Positions 45,042 to 57,500 are shown, counted from the first letter of the stretch. The stretch: DNA of 64,000 nucleotides from Camellia lanceoleosa (GCA_025200525.1 CM045758.1:65408598-65472597); one strand, 5' to 3'. The notes: generated by a model not told the origin, from the sequence alone. Program-made: numbers and translations.

Positions 45042-47128
45042 TGTAATGCCCCGAAACAATTACTATAAACCATCCCCAATATTAATTACATAATAACCTG
45101 TGTTGAAATAGTTATCTTCCATTAATCTCAATTATTAGTACAAAAGAGTAACATATATAGATATACATTCACAAGTCTAACCCTGAATCTGTAGCATGTG
45201 TTACAACAAGAGATAAGATATGAAAGTAAAATAGATAGTAAATGTCCTAAAAGTTTACAACTTTTCAAGACAGTACTTGGTTACAATAAAAGTGGATTAA
45301 GTCCAATACAGTTAAAGGCCCTTGGCCTGTACAAAACGTATACAAAATCAACAAAATGAAACCCTTGCTCCAAGTCCTCCCAAGCTATTGCCTTGGCAGA
45401 AGCATATCATTTGTATCTGAGATGTTTTTCCCACATAGAGTGAGTCAAAACCCAGTAGAAATAATCCAACATAATATATGAATCTTAACAAAGCTATAAG
45501 GTGAATGCATATGCAATGCCCGTGCCAAAACATTTTGTATCTCTTTCCAAAACCATGCAATGCCACATTAATATCATAGTTCACAAATCATTTCATTTAC
45601 AATAGAAAATAGGGCAGTGAATCAAACTCTGGGAATCTCAAACAAATACAACCTTTCACGAAAATTTTATCCGCAAGAAATCGTAAACCGACATTCATGT
45701 AAACGTATGCTATACAAACATTACTATTGCCATTTCACAAAAATTTTGTCTGCAGGATCGGGACCCATGTATACACACGGTTTTTAGGACTTTTACCATG
45801 GACACTCAGGCTAACTTACTTCAATGAGACAATATATGTTCCCCATATTCATCTCTTTTTCTCAAAACGATAAACATTTCCAATGTATAAATATGAAATA
45901 ATGGTTGATGCAAATGGATGAAAGAATAGTTTCAATTTTCCTAATTCTCATGTAATTTCTACAATAATCATAGTCGTCATCCACCGATAGCCCAAAATAT
46001 ATATTTTTAAATAGATAAACAATTTTCAATAAATGTAGACTTTCTGAATTTTCAAGATGTGAGTGATAATACATACCCGACTCCACCATCCTCATCAAAA
46101 CCAATCCAATTTCATATTCTCAACACCAATTCCATAATTTATATAAAATCAACATTTGACATTATTAGGGAAAACCCCTTTTTCTTTCAATATCAGTCCC
46201 AAGTATCAAAATCAACTATTTTATCACAACTCAACTTTATTTCCAACACTACAACATTTCCAAGAATCCATTGTGAAAACTCCCCTTTTGATCTTTAACC
46301 CAAAACCCTAGATTTGTTTCAAAAATCCTCAAAATCACCATATTATTTAAAAATTGCAAATAACTAAGTTAAAACTCATAGAAAGTGCAAAGAATTCTTA
46401 TCTTAAGTTTAGAAGACGAGAGAAAGAGTGATGGAACTTCAATAACGCCCAAAACCCAACTTTGTTCTGATCAAAAGGAAGCCCACAGCGTGCTCTACCT
46501 TTTTAACAAAGGGACACGGGTGAAGAACTCAACGGATCTAGGTGTATTTGTAGAGAGAAGTAGAGTTTTAGAGAGAGATGGTGTGGATCTAGGGTTTTGA
46601 AAAGTTTAAAGAGAGAGAGCAGTGAAAAAGTGACTCAGAAAAGTGACCTTGCAAACTGATATACGCATAGATCACTTGAGTGCAAGAAGTGTCGCTCGAG
46701 CGTTCAGACACAAAAAACATGGAACTGCTCGAGTGCAAGAATTTCCGCTTGAGCGAAGAATACAAACTCTCAAAAGTTTTGTAGACAAAAAACCACCGCT
46801 CGAGCTCAACAAAGATTGTTCAAGCCAACACCGCTCGAGCGCAAGAAATTGGAAAATGCCAACTCCCAATATCTCTATAGACTTGCAAAAGTGCTTGAAG
46901 TTCACAAAAACCGCTCAAGCGCGAGAAGTGCCGCTCGAGCAACGAATGAGAATTTTGGACAACAATAGTTTGAAAAACAAGCTATCAACCCGTTCCAATA
47001 CCACCAACACATCCCAATAGCTAAACTCAAAGAGGCTTAAGGGAAAACAAGACATGAATAACTGTATAAGACAATGAAACCTAGATCCAAAACATAAAAT
47101 GGATCGGGTCTAAACCAAAAACGCTATA
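45042..47128. mobile_element. Probable solo gypsy-type LTR with CGCTCGAGCG cluster
   Basis: TCTTT at 45037-45041 is repeated at 47129-47133. The left starts TGTAATGCCCCGAAAC, a common plant gypsy LTR end form. The right ends GCTATA, which would be CA-ending before one C-to-T change. A zone at 46680-46945 holds at least seven variants of CGCTCGAGCG, several with decay to CTTGAG or CTCAAG. The matching duplication and the shared palindrome word support a solo LTR. The mutated right end makes it less certain than the others. Confidence 0.6.
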
Positions 47129-47178
47129 TCTTTTGGGGCCAAAAGATGCATATGTGTTCAAAATTTACCTATTTGCCT

Positions 47179-48191
47179 TAGGGATGGCAATTTGAACCCA
47201 ACTCGACAGGGACTCGGCCTCTTGACCCCGATAAGAAAGGTTTTTCCCCAAAAAATACCCCCGGCGAGTTGGGGATGGTATTTGAAAATGAATCCTTGAC
47301 AATTTTTGGACCGGGGATGGTGATACATTTCCCAGCCCCAGCTCCAGCCTAGCCTGTCCCTGTCCCCGTTCTCAGCCCTAGCCCCCTTTACCTGAATTGA
47401 AATTACTATTATACCACTTTATCCATTCATATATATATATATATATATACGATTCCATTACGCAGAATCACACTCTCTCTCACTCTTCCTCTTCAAACCC
47501 TAACCCAATTTCTCTTTTCAAACTCTTTTTTTCTGCTTCTTTCCCGTTACTCCTCCAACGCTACTTCTCTACTGTTTTCTGTCAATGCTCCTCCGCCATT
47601 TTTCGTAGATGCTCCTCGTTGTTGAACTAGAGCTCTGTAGCTTTGCTGTTGTTAAACCAAATCGTGAGATCCATAGCTCCGCCTTCGTTGAACCAGAGTT
47701 TCGTCGCCCAGCACCGCCAATTCCGTTGATGATCTCTTATCATCGTCATTGTCTCTCACAGTGGACAACGTTAGATCTGTGTTGATGATACACACCCAGA
47801 TCTCATGTATATGTGTCTCTATATATGTGTGTGTGTGTCTCTATCTGTTTCCATTTTTATTTTATTTTTGGTAGTTGATCTGTTGTGTAGTTATTTTGGT
47901 TGTTGATGTTGATTTTGATGATGTTGTTGTTGATGACGTTGATGTTGATGAAAATGAAACAGATCGAAGATGATGTTGTTGTTGTTGATGATTTTGTTTT
48001 TTTTTTATACAGGGATTTTTCGAGGTTGAGGAACCTCGATCCCCATTAAGGGGCTGGGGCAGGGGGTGATGGGTTTCCCACTGGGGATTGAAAGCGGGAA
48101 ATGGGAATTTTAAAGCTTCGGGGATCGGGAGTGTAATCCCCGGCCTAGGCCCCAGCCCGTCTCGTCCTGCCCTGGCCCGTTGCCATTCCTA
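47179..48191. mobile_element. hAT-like element with gene-like interior
   Basis: Ends TAGGGATGGCAAT and, reversed, TAGGAATGGCAAC. Flanks ATTTGCCT (47171-47178) and ATTTGTTT (48192-48199) agree at 6 of 8 bases, differing by two C-to-T steps. Subterminal parts are rich in GGGGATGG and CCCCAGCCC words. The interior (about 47455-47990) has CT-rich text, AAACCCTAACCC and then GATGTTGTTGTTGATG repeats, suggesting a captured 5' gene end. No donor is identified. Confidence 0.7.
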
Positions 48192-48199
48192 ATTTGTTT

Positions 48200-50770
48200 A
48201 TTTGATCAAATATCACTTATATATATATTCAAATATCACCTATATATATACATGTCACTTTTCTGTTTAATTATATGTTCAAATATCTCACTATTTATAC
48301 ACATGTCATATATATGTGCAATATTACTTATTTGTCAATCTCATTGTTACCGGTTGCTGTCATCGGTGACTTTCCGACCAATTTGTCAACCACTTTTCAA
48401 CGCATGTATTTATTACCAAAAAATATTAAACATTTAACTAAATAACATTTAGCCCCCTAAGAATGAATTTTGCACTAATTAACCCTTTACAATATTTGTT
48501 TTGAGTACATTGTATAACAATTTTAACTACTCATAGCAAATTCCAGGACCTGATGGTGGCAAAATCTATTGATGTAACTCTTGGTTGTTTTGGAAAAATG
48601 GTTGAAGTTGATTTTTTAGTTTTTATTTTACTTTTTTTAAAAGAAGTATAAAAAATTATGAGAAATGATATAACTCAAAATAAATTAAAATATAAAAAAT
48701 AACTTTTAACCATCTTTCTAAAATAGTTAAACGGCTATTTACGTAGATTCTATGTTTTGAAATCAAATCAATTTCAGATCAGTTTTATGACAACAGAGTA
48801 TTAACATTGCAAAGATGAATACACTACACTGTTTGGAAACATCTCAAAAAAAGTCAACTTTTAGTTGTAAAAAAATAAATAAATAAAAATTCACTAAACT
48901 GTTTGTCATCAATTAAAAAAAAATTCTTTTTTTTACAATTTCTTAAAAACATTAGTTTTGTAAATCCTTTAAAAGCCAAAAAAAAAAAATTTTTAAAAAA
49001 TTACACAAAAAAATCCCAATGCATTTGTTTTTTTTTAATGATTTTTTAGATTTTTGACGTAGCTATTTTCTTTATTTTTTTTAAGAGTGAAAAAATTAAT
49101 ATGATATTTAATTTGTTTAGCTAATGACAAATAACCTAATGATTTTTTTATTTTTTAAAGCCAAAACAACCGTTGCAAAGCTTAATAAGGAGGCAATAAA
49201 AGAGTAAGAACTAAGTAGAAAAGCAGTAAAATGGAAGTATGCCAAACAAATTTTGTTGATTAATAAAATACTAAAAAATTTCAGGTGAGAAAATGATTGT
49301 CATCAAAGCTTTGTTTCCTATCATGACTCATGAGTATCACTTTAACAACATTAATGATAGAAAGTAATAAATAAACATACCTCACTTTAAATGCTCTACT
49401 ATAGGTCAAACTGACAAATACTACTAAAATTTAATAGTACTATATATTCAGTTTCAAATGACAAAAATGCCCATCTAATACTCCTGTCTAACATACTGCG
49501 GAGGCATTTTGGTCATTTTACAAATTTTAAATACCCGCGCCAGTCCATTGAAAGCCTCGCATCTCATTTAAAAAAATAAAAAATAAGAAACTGTCAAATA
49601 TAGGTCAGGGGATGACTAGTGCACATTTGTAGTGTGTGGTCCAATAGATTAGGTTTGGTAGCTTGCGAAAATTTATTTTAATTTTGTCTTATTATGATTT
49701 TTTTTCTTCTGAAATCTTATTCAAGGTTTTGGGAAGTTAGTAAAAAGTTAGTTTTTGATTTTTTATCAAGTTTTTTGATTTTTTTGGAAGTGATTTGAAA
49801 AGTTGGTAAAAAATTAACTTTTTACTTTTTAGTTTAATATTTATTTATGGTGTCAAATCAAATTAAAATGACCAAAATATCCTTACCCAACATAAGAGAG
49901 TTATTTTTTTATTTATTTTTCATAGGCACTAATTTGTAATTTTAAGGTTGCGTTTTTAGCACTTGCCAAATGGCTTTTCTGGCGTTTTTGGCAGCCACGT
50001 TTTTGGATATTTTGTCCAAAAACGTGACTTTTTACCATGTTTCCAAAATGGCACTCATTATGTTTGGTTTCATTTTTTAAAAAATAACTTTTCAGAAAAT
50101 TTTATTTTCTTATTTTTTATGTTTTTTTTGTTTTTACTGATTTTTAAAAATATTTTAAACTATTTTTTAAAATTTTAGACATACCTAACTTAGATGTTTC
50201 TAAAAAGTAAAAAATTTATGAAGAATTTTTTTTAAAAATTCACTAAATACCCAAAATATAAAAAAAATACGAGAATTCAATATATTTTTTTATATTTTTA
50301 TGCATTTATTAATTTTTTAAAATATTTTTTCACAAATTTTTTACTTTTTAGATACATCTAAGTAAGGTACATCTAAAGAGTAAAAAAAATGTTTAAAATT
50401 TAAAAAATATTAACTAAAAACAAAAAAATACGAAAACCAAAAAATTTAATTCAAAAAACTCAAACCAAACACACTGATTTGAATTTTGTTGTTGTTGTTG
50501 TGGTGGTTAGTTTCCTTGCTAATGTACTATAGACGAATTTAAAAGGAAAAAAAAAATTTAAATTTTGTCCGTTAAGTATATGTTTTAGTTAAAAAGTTAA
50601 TAAATTATTATAAATTGTTACATTATTTTTAAAATTTTTCTATACATCTTTTCGTAAAAAGTTAAAACATTATTTAAAAAGCCTAAACGAAACCAAAATT
50701 TAGAAATAATCTAACTTTTGCGGTAAAATTGGTTTTTTTTTCTTCTTATTAATAGCTTTTAGAATTTGAT
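48200..50770. other. AT-rich spacer with decayed MITEs
   Basis: No gene supported. A foldback-like region at about 50055-50475 (left TATGTTTGGTTTCATTTTTT, right AACTCAAACCAAACACAC) is probably an old MITE. The rest is A/T runs and short composition-driven ORFs. Confidence 0.45.
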
Positions 50771-50772
50771 TA

Positions 50773-50992
50773 AAGTGTATGTTTGGGAAGTTGCTATTTT
50801 AGTAAACTATTTTAGTTTTTGTCTATTTTAGTAGGCTAAAATTTTTGTATTTTGAAAGATAGTTGAATTTTTCTATAAAGCAAAAGTAAAATAATTATAT
50901 ATTTGATATGAAATTTTATCTTATTAACTTATTTTGTCTTTTTGTAAATTTTAATAAAAAAAAAAACTAAAATCCAACTTGTCAAACACCCC
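50773..50992. mobile_element. PIF-like MITE with TTA target duplication
   Basis: TTA at 50770-50772 and 50993-50995. Ends are GTGTATGTTTGGGAAGTTG and, reversed, GGGGTGTTTGACAAGTTGG. The interior holds the 'CTATTTTAGTAGGCTAAAATTTTTGTATT' theme shared with 40107-40433. Confidence 0.6.
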
Positions 50993-51419
50993 TTAAAATT
51001 TGTTTACTTTTTAGATTTTTTTTAAAGGACTCTACAAAAACAAAGAAGACAGAAATAATTTTACTAAAAAAAAATATTAATATGACAAGATCATGTTTGG
51101 GAAAAAAGTCAATTATATGTCAACTATTTTTCAGACCAAAAATATATGAAATAAATTGGGTTTTAGCATCGTAAGATATTATACAGAATTCTTTATTTTA
51201 TTGCACTCATAATCAAAGGATTATGCTTCCAATTTTTCATACCATGAATTTAGGAACATAATATTCTACTTTATTGTTAAAGAGTGTCCCTGGTACATTA
51301 TTTAATATTAAAATTATGTTAAAAAGTGTATTGAAAATAATTTAATAAAAAAAGAGTGATGCACCAATAAATTCCAAATTAATAACTTATACACTATTTA
51401 GTCCTATAAGTTTTCTTAT

Positions 51420-51960
51420 AGACTGAAAGGTCCCATTAACATCACAACATCAAACATCAAACATTAACATTAACATTAACATTAACATTAACATTAATAT
51501 TAATATTAACATTAACAAATCAACATATTAATATTAACATTAACAAATCAACATTAACATCATCAACATTAACAAATCAGCATTAATATTAACATTAACA
51601 AATCAACATTAACATCATCAAAACAGATCAACATTAACAAAACATATCAACATTAACATCATCAAAACAGATCAAACATCAAACATTAACATTAACATCA
51701 TCAAAACAGATCAACATTAACATCATCAAAACAGATCAAACATCATCAACACAGTGATGTTCTTCACTCAAATCGGATGGAATCGGATCTGTGATGTTCT
51801 TCAACACATTGATGTTCTGGAATATCGGATCTGTGATGTTCTTCAACACAATGATGTTCTTGAATGTTCTTGAATATCGGATGTGTGATATTCGATGGAA
51901 ATCATCAACACAGTGATGTTCTTCCCTAAAATCCCTCAAATCGAAGAAGAACATCAAATT
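51420..51960. repeat. ACATTAAC / GTGATGTTCTTCAACAC minisatellite
   Basis: First an ATTAAC hexamer run (about 51460-51520). Then units of 'AACATTAACATCATCAAAACAGATC' (51600-51740), and then repeats of 'TGTGATGTTCTTCAACACA' with 'AATCGGATC' (51750-51920). All lie within the Pack-MULE-like element. Confidence 0.85.
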
Positions 51961-52450
51961 GACTAAATGTGGCGTCGATGACTCCAACCCCACCGCCTCA
52001 ACTGCTCTCCCTCTTCCCATTCCCAGACACCAACTTCACAGCCGATTCCTCAAACCCATACTGACCAGTCATTTTCGACAAATCGCAACCGTATGAATCT
52101 GGGTTCTGAAGCAAGAAATTGAGCCATACGGTTAGCGATTTTGCAAGCGATTGAAGATATTTTTCTTTGTCGATTTGGGCCTTCCATGCTGATTTACACT
52201 GTTCAAGTTCGAATGCTTTGAGTCTGCGGGAGACTTTGGATCGAGTCGAGGAAGAAGTGAGAGAAGGGCGGTGGCGATGGAGAATGGAAGAGGAGTGAGG
52301 GGTTTGTTTGGAGGCGGTGAAGATTGGGGGTGTGGATACTGGAGATTAGGGTTTTGGGAAGGGTGTTTGGGGGTTTTGAAATTGGAGATGTCTCTGAGAA
52401 GTGATGATGAGGAACAAGAAGGGTTTGGAGAGAGTTGGTGATGTTGGATC
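51960..52450 (-). pseudogene. Captured fragment resembling the N-terminus of a plant ASPM (abnormal spindle-like) protein
   Basis: Minus-strand frames give SSSLLRDISNFKTPKHPSQN. After a frameshift near 52255-52290 they give RSKVSRRLKAFELEQ, then KEKYLQSLAKSLTVWLNFLL, then QNPDSYGCDLSKMTG and LVSGNGKRES before a stop. The DISNFKTPK opening, the LKAFELEQ segment and the SLAKSLTVWLNFLL segment are, from memory, characteristic of the N-terminal part of plant ASPM homologues (microtubule-associated proteins of the spindle and phragmoplast). There is no start codon in frame, no calponin or IQ region, and the frame is broken, so it cannot make ASPM. It sits wholly between the TIRs of a Mutator-like element. 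Confidence 0.55.
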
Positions 52451-52883
52451 CTTGTTGAAGAATAATGTTAGTGTTGATGATGATTACTAAATAAATGGGA
52501 ATAAATGGTTGATGTTTGATGATGTTGTGATGTTGTTTTTGATGATAATGTATAAATGGGACTAAATGGTGCATAAGAAAACTTTTAGGACTAAATGGTT
52601 CAACTTTTCAAAAAATAGGATTTATGAGTAATTTTTCCATAAAAGAATATATATAAATATATATATTTGATTCAATAAAAAAGTGTTCAATTCTTGTTTT
52701 TTATTTTATTTTTTATTTTTTTGTGTTTTAAGGCCAATTGTTAGATTTATTTTGGGAAGTGGGTTAAAAGTCACTTTCTAACTTTTAACCTATGCTCCTC
52801 TCTTACAAAAAAATTTTAAAAAGTAAAAAAAATAGCTTTTAACCATCTTTCCAAAACACCCATTAGTAAAATCCATATACTAT

Positions 52884-53112
52884 GGGAGTGTTTGGCAACT
52901 TAGGTTTAGCCTATTTTTTGGCTTAAATTTTTTTTTTAAAAAAATAGAATAGTTTAATAAAATAAAATGTCATATTAAATTCATAATTATTTTATTTTTT
53001 CTCTCACAAATATTACATCGAATTACAAAAAAATTCAATCATCTTTTTAAACATAAAAATTTTAATATACTAAAATAATAAAATAATTAAAATAATAATT
53101 TTTCAAACACCC
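52884..53112. mobile_element. PIF-like MITE upstream of the receptor kinase gene
   Basis: Ends GGGAGTGTTTGGCAACTTAG and, reversed, GGGTGTTTGAAAAATTATT, flanked by TAT and AAT. A similar decayed MITE (GGGAAGTGGGTTAAAAG...CTTTCCAAAACACCC) precedes it at about 52752-52862. Confidence 0.5.
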
Positions 53113-53365
53113 AATATATCAAAACAATATATTGAATAGAAAAATGGGAATGACTTTCTTGGATCCTGCGAGAGACAATGGTTACTATTGCCCAAATTTA
53201 TGAGAATGTTGGGCTACAGATAAAGCAAACAAGGAATGATGAAAAGTAGACCAAAATGAAAAAGAAAAAGGAGGAGAAGGGAATTGCAACAAAAACCAAA
53301 AAGAATTATATGAGAGAGAGGGAGACAAACCCAAAATGCTCCTTAAAATAAAAAAAATAAAAAAT

Positions 53366-53626
53366 GGGTAAATTACAAACACCCCCTCGAGGTTTAGTAA
53401 AAATACAGATTTTCTCCTGAGATTTGAGAAATTACAAATTCCCCCCTGAGGGTCAAATTTTCATAATAAATTAGGAAAAATTAGGGGGGAATCTGTATGA
53501 AAATAAAAACCCTAGGGGGCAATTTGTTATGAAAATGTAAACCTCAGGGAGCGGGATGTAATTTCTCAAACCTAAGGAGAGAATCTATATTTTCACCAAA
53601 TCTCGAGGGGTGTTTGTAATTTGCCC
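53366..53626. mobile_element. Mutator-like MITE in the promoter region of the PXY/TDR-like gene
   Basis: ATAAAAAAT (53357-53365) and ATAAAAAAA (53627-53635) give an 8/9 target duplication. The ends are long inverted repeats: GGGTAAATTACAAACACCCC at the left and the mirror text GGGGTGTTTGTAATTTGCCC at the right. Similarity continues for about 60 bp. The right end lies 371 bp upstream of the start codon, so it is within or next to the proximal promoter. Confidence 0.85.
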
Positions 53627-53654
53627 ATAAAAAAATCAAACAGAGCATCAGACT

Positions 53655-53790
53655 TGTGTATATACTAGAATTACAAATAGAGGAATTACCAGAAACAAAG
53701 GAGGAAGAAGGAATAATCACAAACAAGCTCACACTAGTGTCTCTCTCCCTCCCTCCCTCCCTCTATCTCTCTATTCTGTCTGTTGAAATT
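53655..53790 (+). promoter_or_regulatory. Putative core promoter and pyrimidine-rich leader of the PXY/TDR-like gene
   Basis: TATATAC at about 53658 is followed about 80 bp later by a CT-rich tract (TCTCTCTCCCTCCCTCC, about 53742-53772). Such tracts are typical of plant core promoters or 5' leaders. The transcription start itself cannot be read from sequence. Confidence 0.4.
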
Positions 53791-53826
53791 TCACACACCT
53801 AACAGAACCCACTGGAGAAACAAATC

Positions 53827-53898
53827 ATGATGAAACACCCTCTGCACCCAACACTCCCAAAAAGCATCTCTCTTCTCCATCATCAAAACCTCCCATGA
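53827..53898 (+). other. Upstream ORF 1 (23 codons) in the likely leader
   Basis: Starts ATGATG and ends at the TGA of CCATGA. Its stop overlaps the start of a second upstream ORF by two bases (ATGA). It is relevant only if transcription starts upstream of 53827. Confidence 0.4.
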
Positions 53899-54551
53899 CC
53901 CATCCCTTAAATTCACCATTCTCTCATCCCTACTCCCAACTCACCCTCTCTCACACATCCCAATCCCAATCCCAATCCCAAAAGCTCCCAAAAAACCATG
54001 AACCACCACTACCACCACCACTACTCTCCTTTCTCTCTCTTTCTCATCACAACATTCTCTCTGATCATCTCTTCCTCCACCACCACCATTCCCCTCCCTC
54101 TAATCTCTCTCCTCTCTCTCAAATCCTCCCTCACCGACCCTCTCAACACCTTCCACGACTGGAACACTACCTCCACCGCCGCCACCTCCAACCAACCCAT
54201 TTGGTGCTCTTGGTCCGGCGTCAAATGCGACCGCCGCACCACCACCCAAATCACCACCCTCGACCTCTCCCGCCGGAATCTTTCCGGCCCAATTCCGGCC
54301 CAAATCCGGTACCTAACCCACCTCCACCACCTCAATTTAAGCTCCAATGCCTTCGAGGGTCCCTTCCCAACCGCCATTTTCGAGCTTCCATACCTCAGAA
54401 CTCTCGATATCAGCCACAACAACTTCAACTCCACATTCCCAGTCGGCATTTCCAAGCTCAAATCACTCACTACCTTCAACGCTTACAGCAACAGCTTTAC
54501 CGGTCCTGTACCGCCGGAACTCTTCCGCCTCCGCTACCTCGAGTACCTTAA
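53895..54551 (+). other. Upstream ORF 2, overlapping the receptor kinase ORF out of frame
   Basis: ATG at 53895 opens a 218-codon frame (MTHPLNSPF...) that overruns the main start at 53998 in a different frame. Its start context is weak (C at -3), while the main ATG has A at -3. The Pro/His/Ser-rich product is what the CCN/CAC-rich receptor N-terminus gives in another frame, so I do not call it a protein gene. It could act as a translational brake. Confidence 0.35.
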
Positions 54552-57500
54552 TCTCGGCGGCAGCTACTTCGACGGCCACATTCCGGCCGGTTTCGCGAAC
54601 TTGACTCAGTTAAAGTTCTTAGATCTCGCTGGAAATCTTCTCACCGGTGCAATTCCGGCGGATCTCGGTTCCTTGACTCAGCTCGAGCGGTTAGAAATCG
54701 GCTACAACGAGCTTTCTGGCGAAGTTCCGGCGGAGCTCTGGAAGTTATCGAACTTGGAGTACTTGGATATCTCCACCAATGGTCTCTCCGGCGAAATCCC
54801 CCGTGAAATCGGCAAATTGACGAAGCTCCAGACATTGTTGCTCTTCAAAAACCAATTTTCCGGTACCATTCCGGCGAGTCTCGGAACCCTGAAAGCTCTG
54901 AAAGCTCTTGATTTGTCAGATAATCGTCTTTCAGGGCATATTCCATTGGAAATATCGTCTCTGAAAGAGCTCAATGTCTTGAACTTGATGAACAATCAAC
55001 TTTCCGGCCAAATACCGGACGGTATCGGCGAGATTCCGAACCTTCAAATGTTGTCTTTGTGGAACAATTCTCTCGCCGGAGCTTTACCAGAAAAATTGGG
55101 ATCGACCCAGATGTTGCAGAAGCTTGATGTGTCTTCGAACTTTCTCACTGGTGCAGTACCTCCCAATCTGTGTCATGGAAACATGTTAGTTAAACTCATA
55201 CTTTTCGATAACAATTTTGTGGGTCAGCTTCCTTCTTCGCTTGCGAATTGTTCTTCGTTATCGAGGTTTCGAATACAAAACAATGAATTCAATGGCTCGA
55301 TCCCATACGGGTTTGGTTCTTTGCCCAATTTGACGTTCATGGATTTGAGCAAGAACAACTTCACCGGCGAAATTCCCGGGGATTTCGGCAATGCGGCCAA
55401 GTTAGAGTTCTTGAACATTTCAGAGAACTCGTTCGGCGCGGAGTTGCCGGAGAATATATGGAGTGCACCGATTTTGCAGATATTTTCAGCTAGATCATCT
55501 ATGATTACTGGTAAAATTCCGGACTTCATTGGTTGTGGAAGCTTATATAAAATTGAGCTAGATGGTAATGCTCTAAATGGTAGCATTCCTTGGGACATTG
55601 ATCACTGTGAGAAGCTGATTCACTTGAACTTAGGTCGCAATTCGCTTTCCGGTATAATTCCGTGGGAGATATCGACGCTTCCATCGATCACCGATGTTGA
55701 TTTGTCGCAAAATTTGTTGACCGGGTCTATACCTTCGAATTTCAATAACTGTAGCACATTAGAGAATTTCAATGTCTCGTATAATCAGCTCACTGGACCG
55801 ATACCGTCTTCTAGCGCGGTATTCCAAAACCTCCATCAATCGTCCTTCGAAGGCAATGAAGGTCTTTGCGGCAAAATTCTTCAAAAACCTTGCGGCACCG
55901 ACGACAGCCTTGCTGCCGGAGCAGTGGAGGTCCGTCAGGAACCGAAGAAGACTGCCGGCGCAATTGTGTGGATCATAGCGGCGGCGTTTGGGATTGGCCT
56001 ATTTGTGCTCATCGCCGGCACACGGTGCTTCCAAGCGAACTACAGTCGTCGATTTGCCGATGATCGTCAGATCGGGCCATGGAAATTAACTGCCTTCCAG
56101 CGATTGAATTTTACGGCAGATGATGTGTTGGAATGCCTCTCGATGAGCGATAAGGTCCTTGGGATGGGATCCACAGGAACAGTGTACAAAGCCGAGATGC
56201 CAAGTGGCGAGATCATAGCGGTAAAGAAGTTGTGGGGCAAGCATAAAGATACGATTAGGAAAAGACGAGGTGTGTTGGCTGAGGTCGATGTGCTGGGAAA
56301 TGTGAGGCACCGAAACATAGTGAGATTGTTAGGGTGTTGTAGCAACAATGACTGCACAATGTTACTCTACGAGTACATGCCAAACGGAAGCTTAGACGAC
56401 TTGTTACATGGAAAGAACAAGGGCGATAATTTAGTAGCGGATTGGCTCACTCGATACAAGATAGCATTGGGCGTGGCTCAAGGGATTTGTTATCTCCACC
56501 ACGATTGTGATCCAGTGATCGTACATCGTGATCTCAAGCCTAGCAATATATTGTTGGATGGTGAGATGGTAGCTAGAGTTGCCGATTTTGGTGTAGCCAA
56601 GCTAATTCAAAGCGACGAATTAATGTCCGTCATTGCTGGATCCTACGGCTATATTGCGCCAGGTACGTAGTTATTTTATTTGTTTAATTACGCTTAGTGT
56701 GATGCAAAGTTACTCCGTCTTTGATATATGCACACATCATCAAGGTTGGCCATGCAATTTTTGTGAAATAATTCTTGTTATTGTTTAAATAACGAAATCT
56801 TAATATTGTACGTTACGGTGATTAAAAAAAAATGGTCAAAAGAATATTATGTCATGTTTAATTATTTTATTTTTATTTTTATTTTTCTAGTTGAGTTTTT
56901 TATTTTCGTGGAACATTTTGAAATTGAAGAGGAACTTCATACATTTTGAACATAAAGGGAAGGGAAGTAGGGTAGACCACCATATGACACAGGCATTTCA
57001 TTCATTTTGTCGTGGTTATAGGACATTAGTACTAGTGTAGCGCATGAAGTGCCCCTTTCCTCTTTACTTCATCTTTTTCTCTTTCATGGGCCCTTCACAG
57101 AGATTTTGTTGAGCCTTGACCCTAGATTTTGATATGCCTCATTCTATCTCTTCACTTCACTTGTCGACATTGCTTTGAAAGTCAAACCATTTTGAGCAGT
57201 TGAGGCCAAATAAAAAACACATTTTGATGGTTTGTTTGTACTATATGATGTTGAAATTGAATTAATAATATGACAAATGAATAGTTTAATATTTGATAAA
57301 AAAAAAGTTAGGCTATGTAGTAATAGTCTATTCAGTATTTCTCATATGAGAGATTATTGATTCAAAGAATGATAAGATACAAAATGAAGAATTTTAAATA
57401 AAAAGTTGAGAGTAGTTAGTTAAATTATAAAATTTATAAAATTTTCAATCCCTTTTCATAATGCTAAGTCAATCTAATCATGAAATATGATACAAAATCT

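Larger units (their letters stand above)
51354..52638. mobile_element. Pack-MULE-like element carrying an ASPM-type gene fragment
   Basis: ATAAAAAAA (51345-51353) and ATAAAAGAA (52639-52647) give an 8/9 target duplication. Ends are long inverted repeats of the same family as the 1680-1897 MITE: 'ATAACTTATACACTATTTAG' at the left, and mirror text 'GAACCATTTAGTCCTAAAAG' at the right. The left interior is an AACATT/ATCATC-rich minisatellite. The right interior is a G+C-richer gene fragment on the minus strand. No transposase is present, so it depends on another element to move. Confidence 0.8.

Noticed and set aside
52203..52574. 123-codon minus-strand ORF taken as a gene
   Set aside because: It begins in the Mutator-like TIR and runs out of frame through the captured ASPM-like fragment. 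The recognisable peptide is in the other frames.
54021..56357. Several minus-strand ORFs (up to 152 codons) across the receptor kinase exon
   Set aside because: They mirror the codon pattern of the LRR and kinase coding sequence and lack any family similarity.
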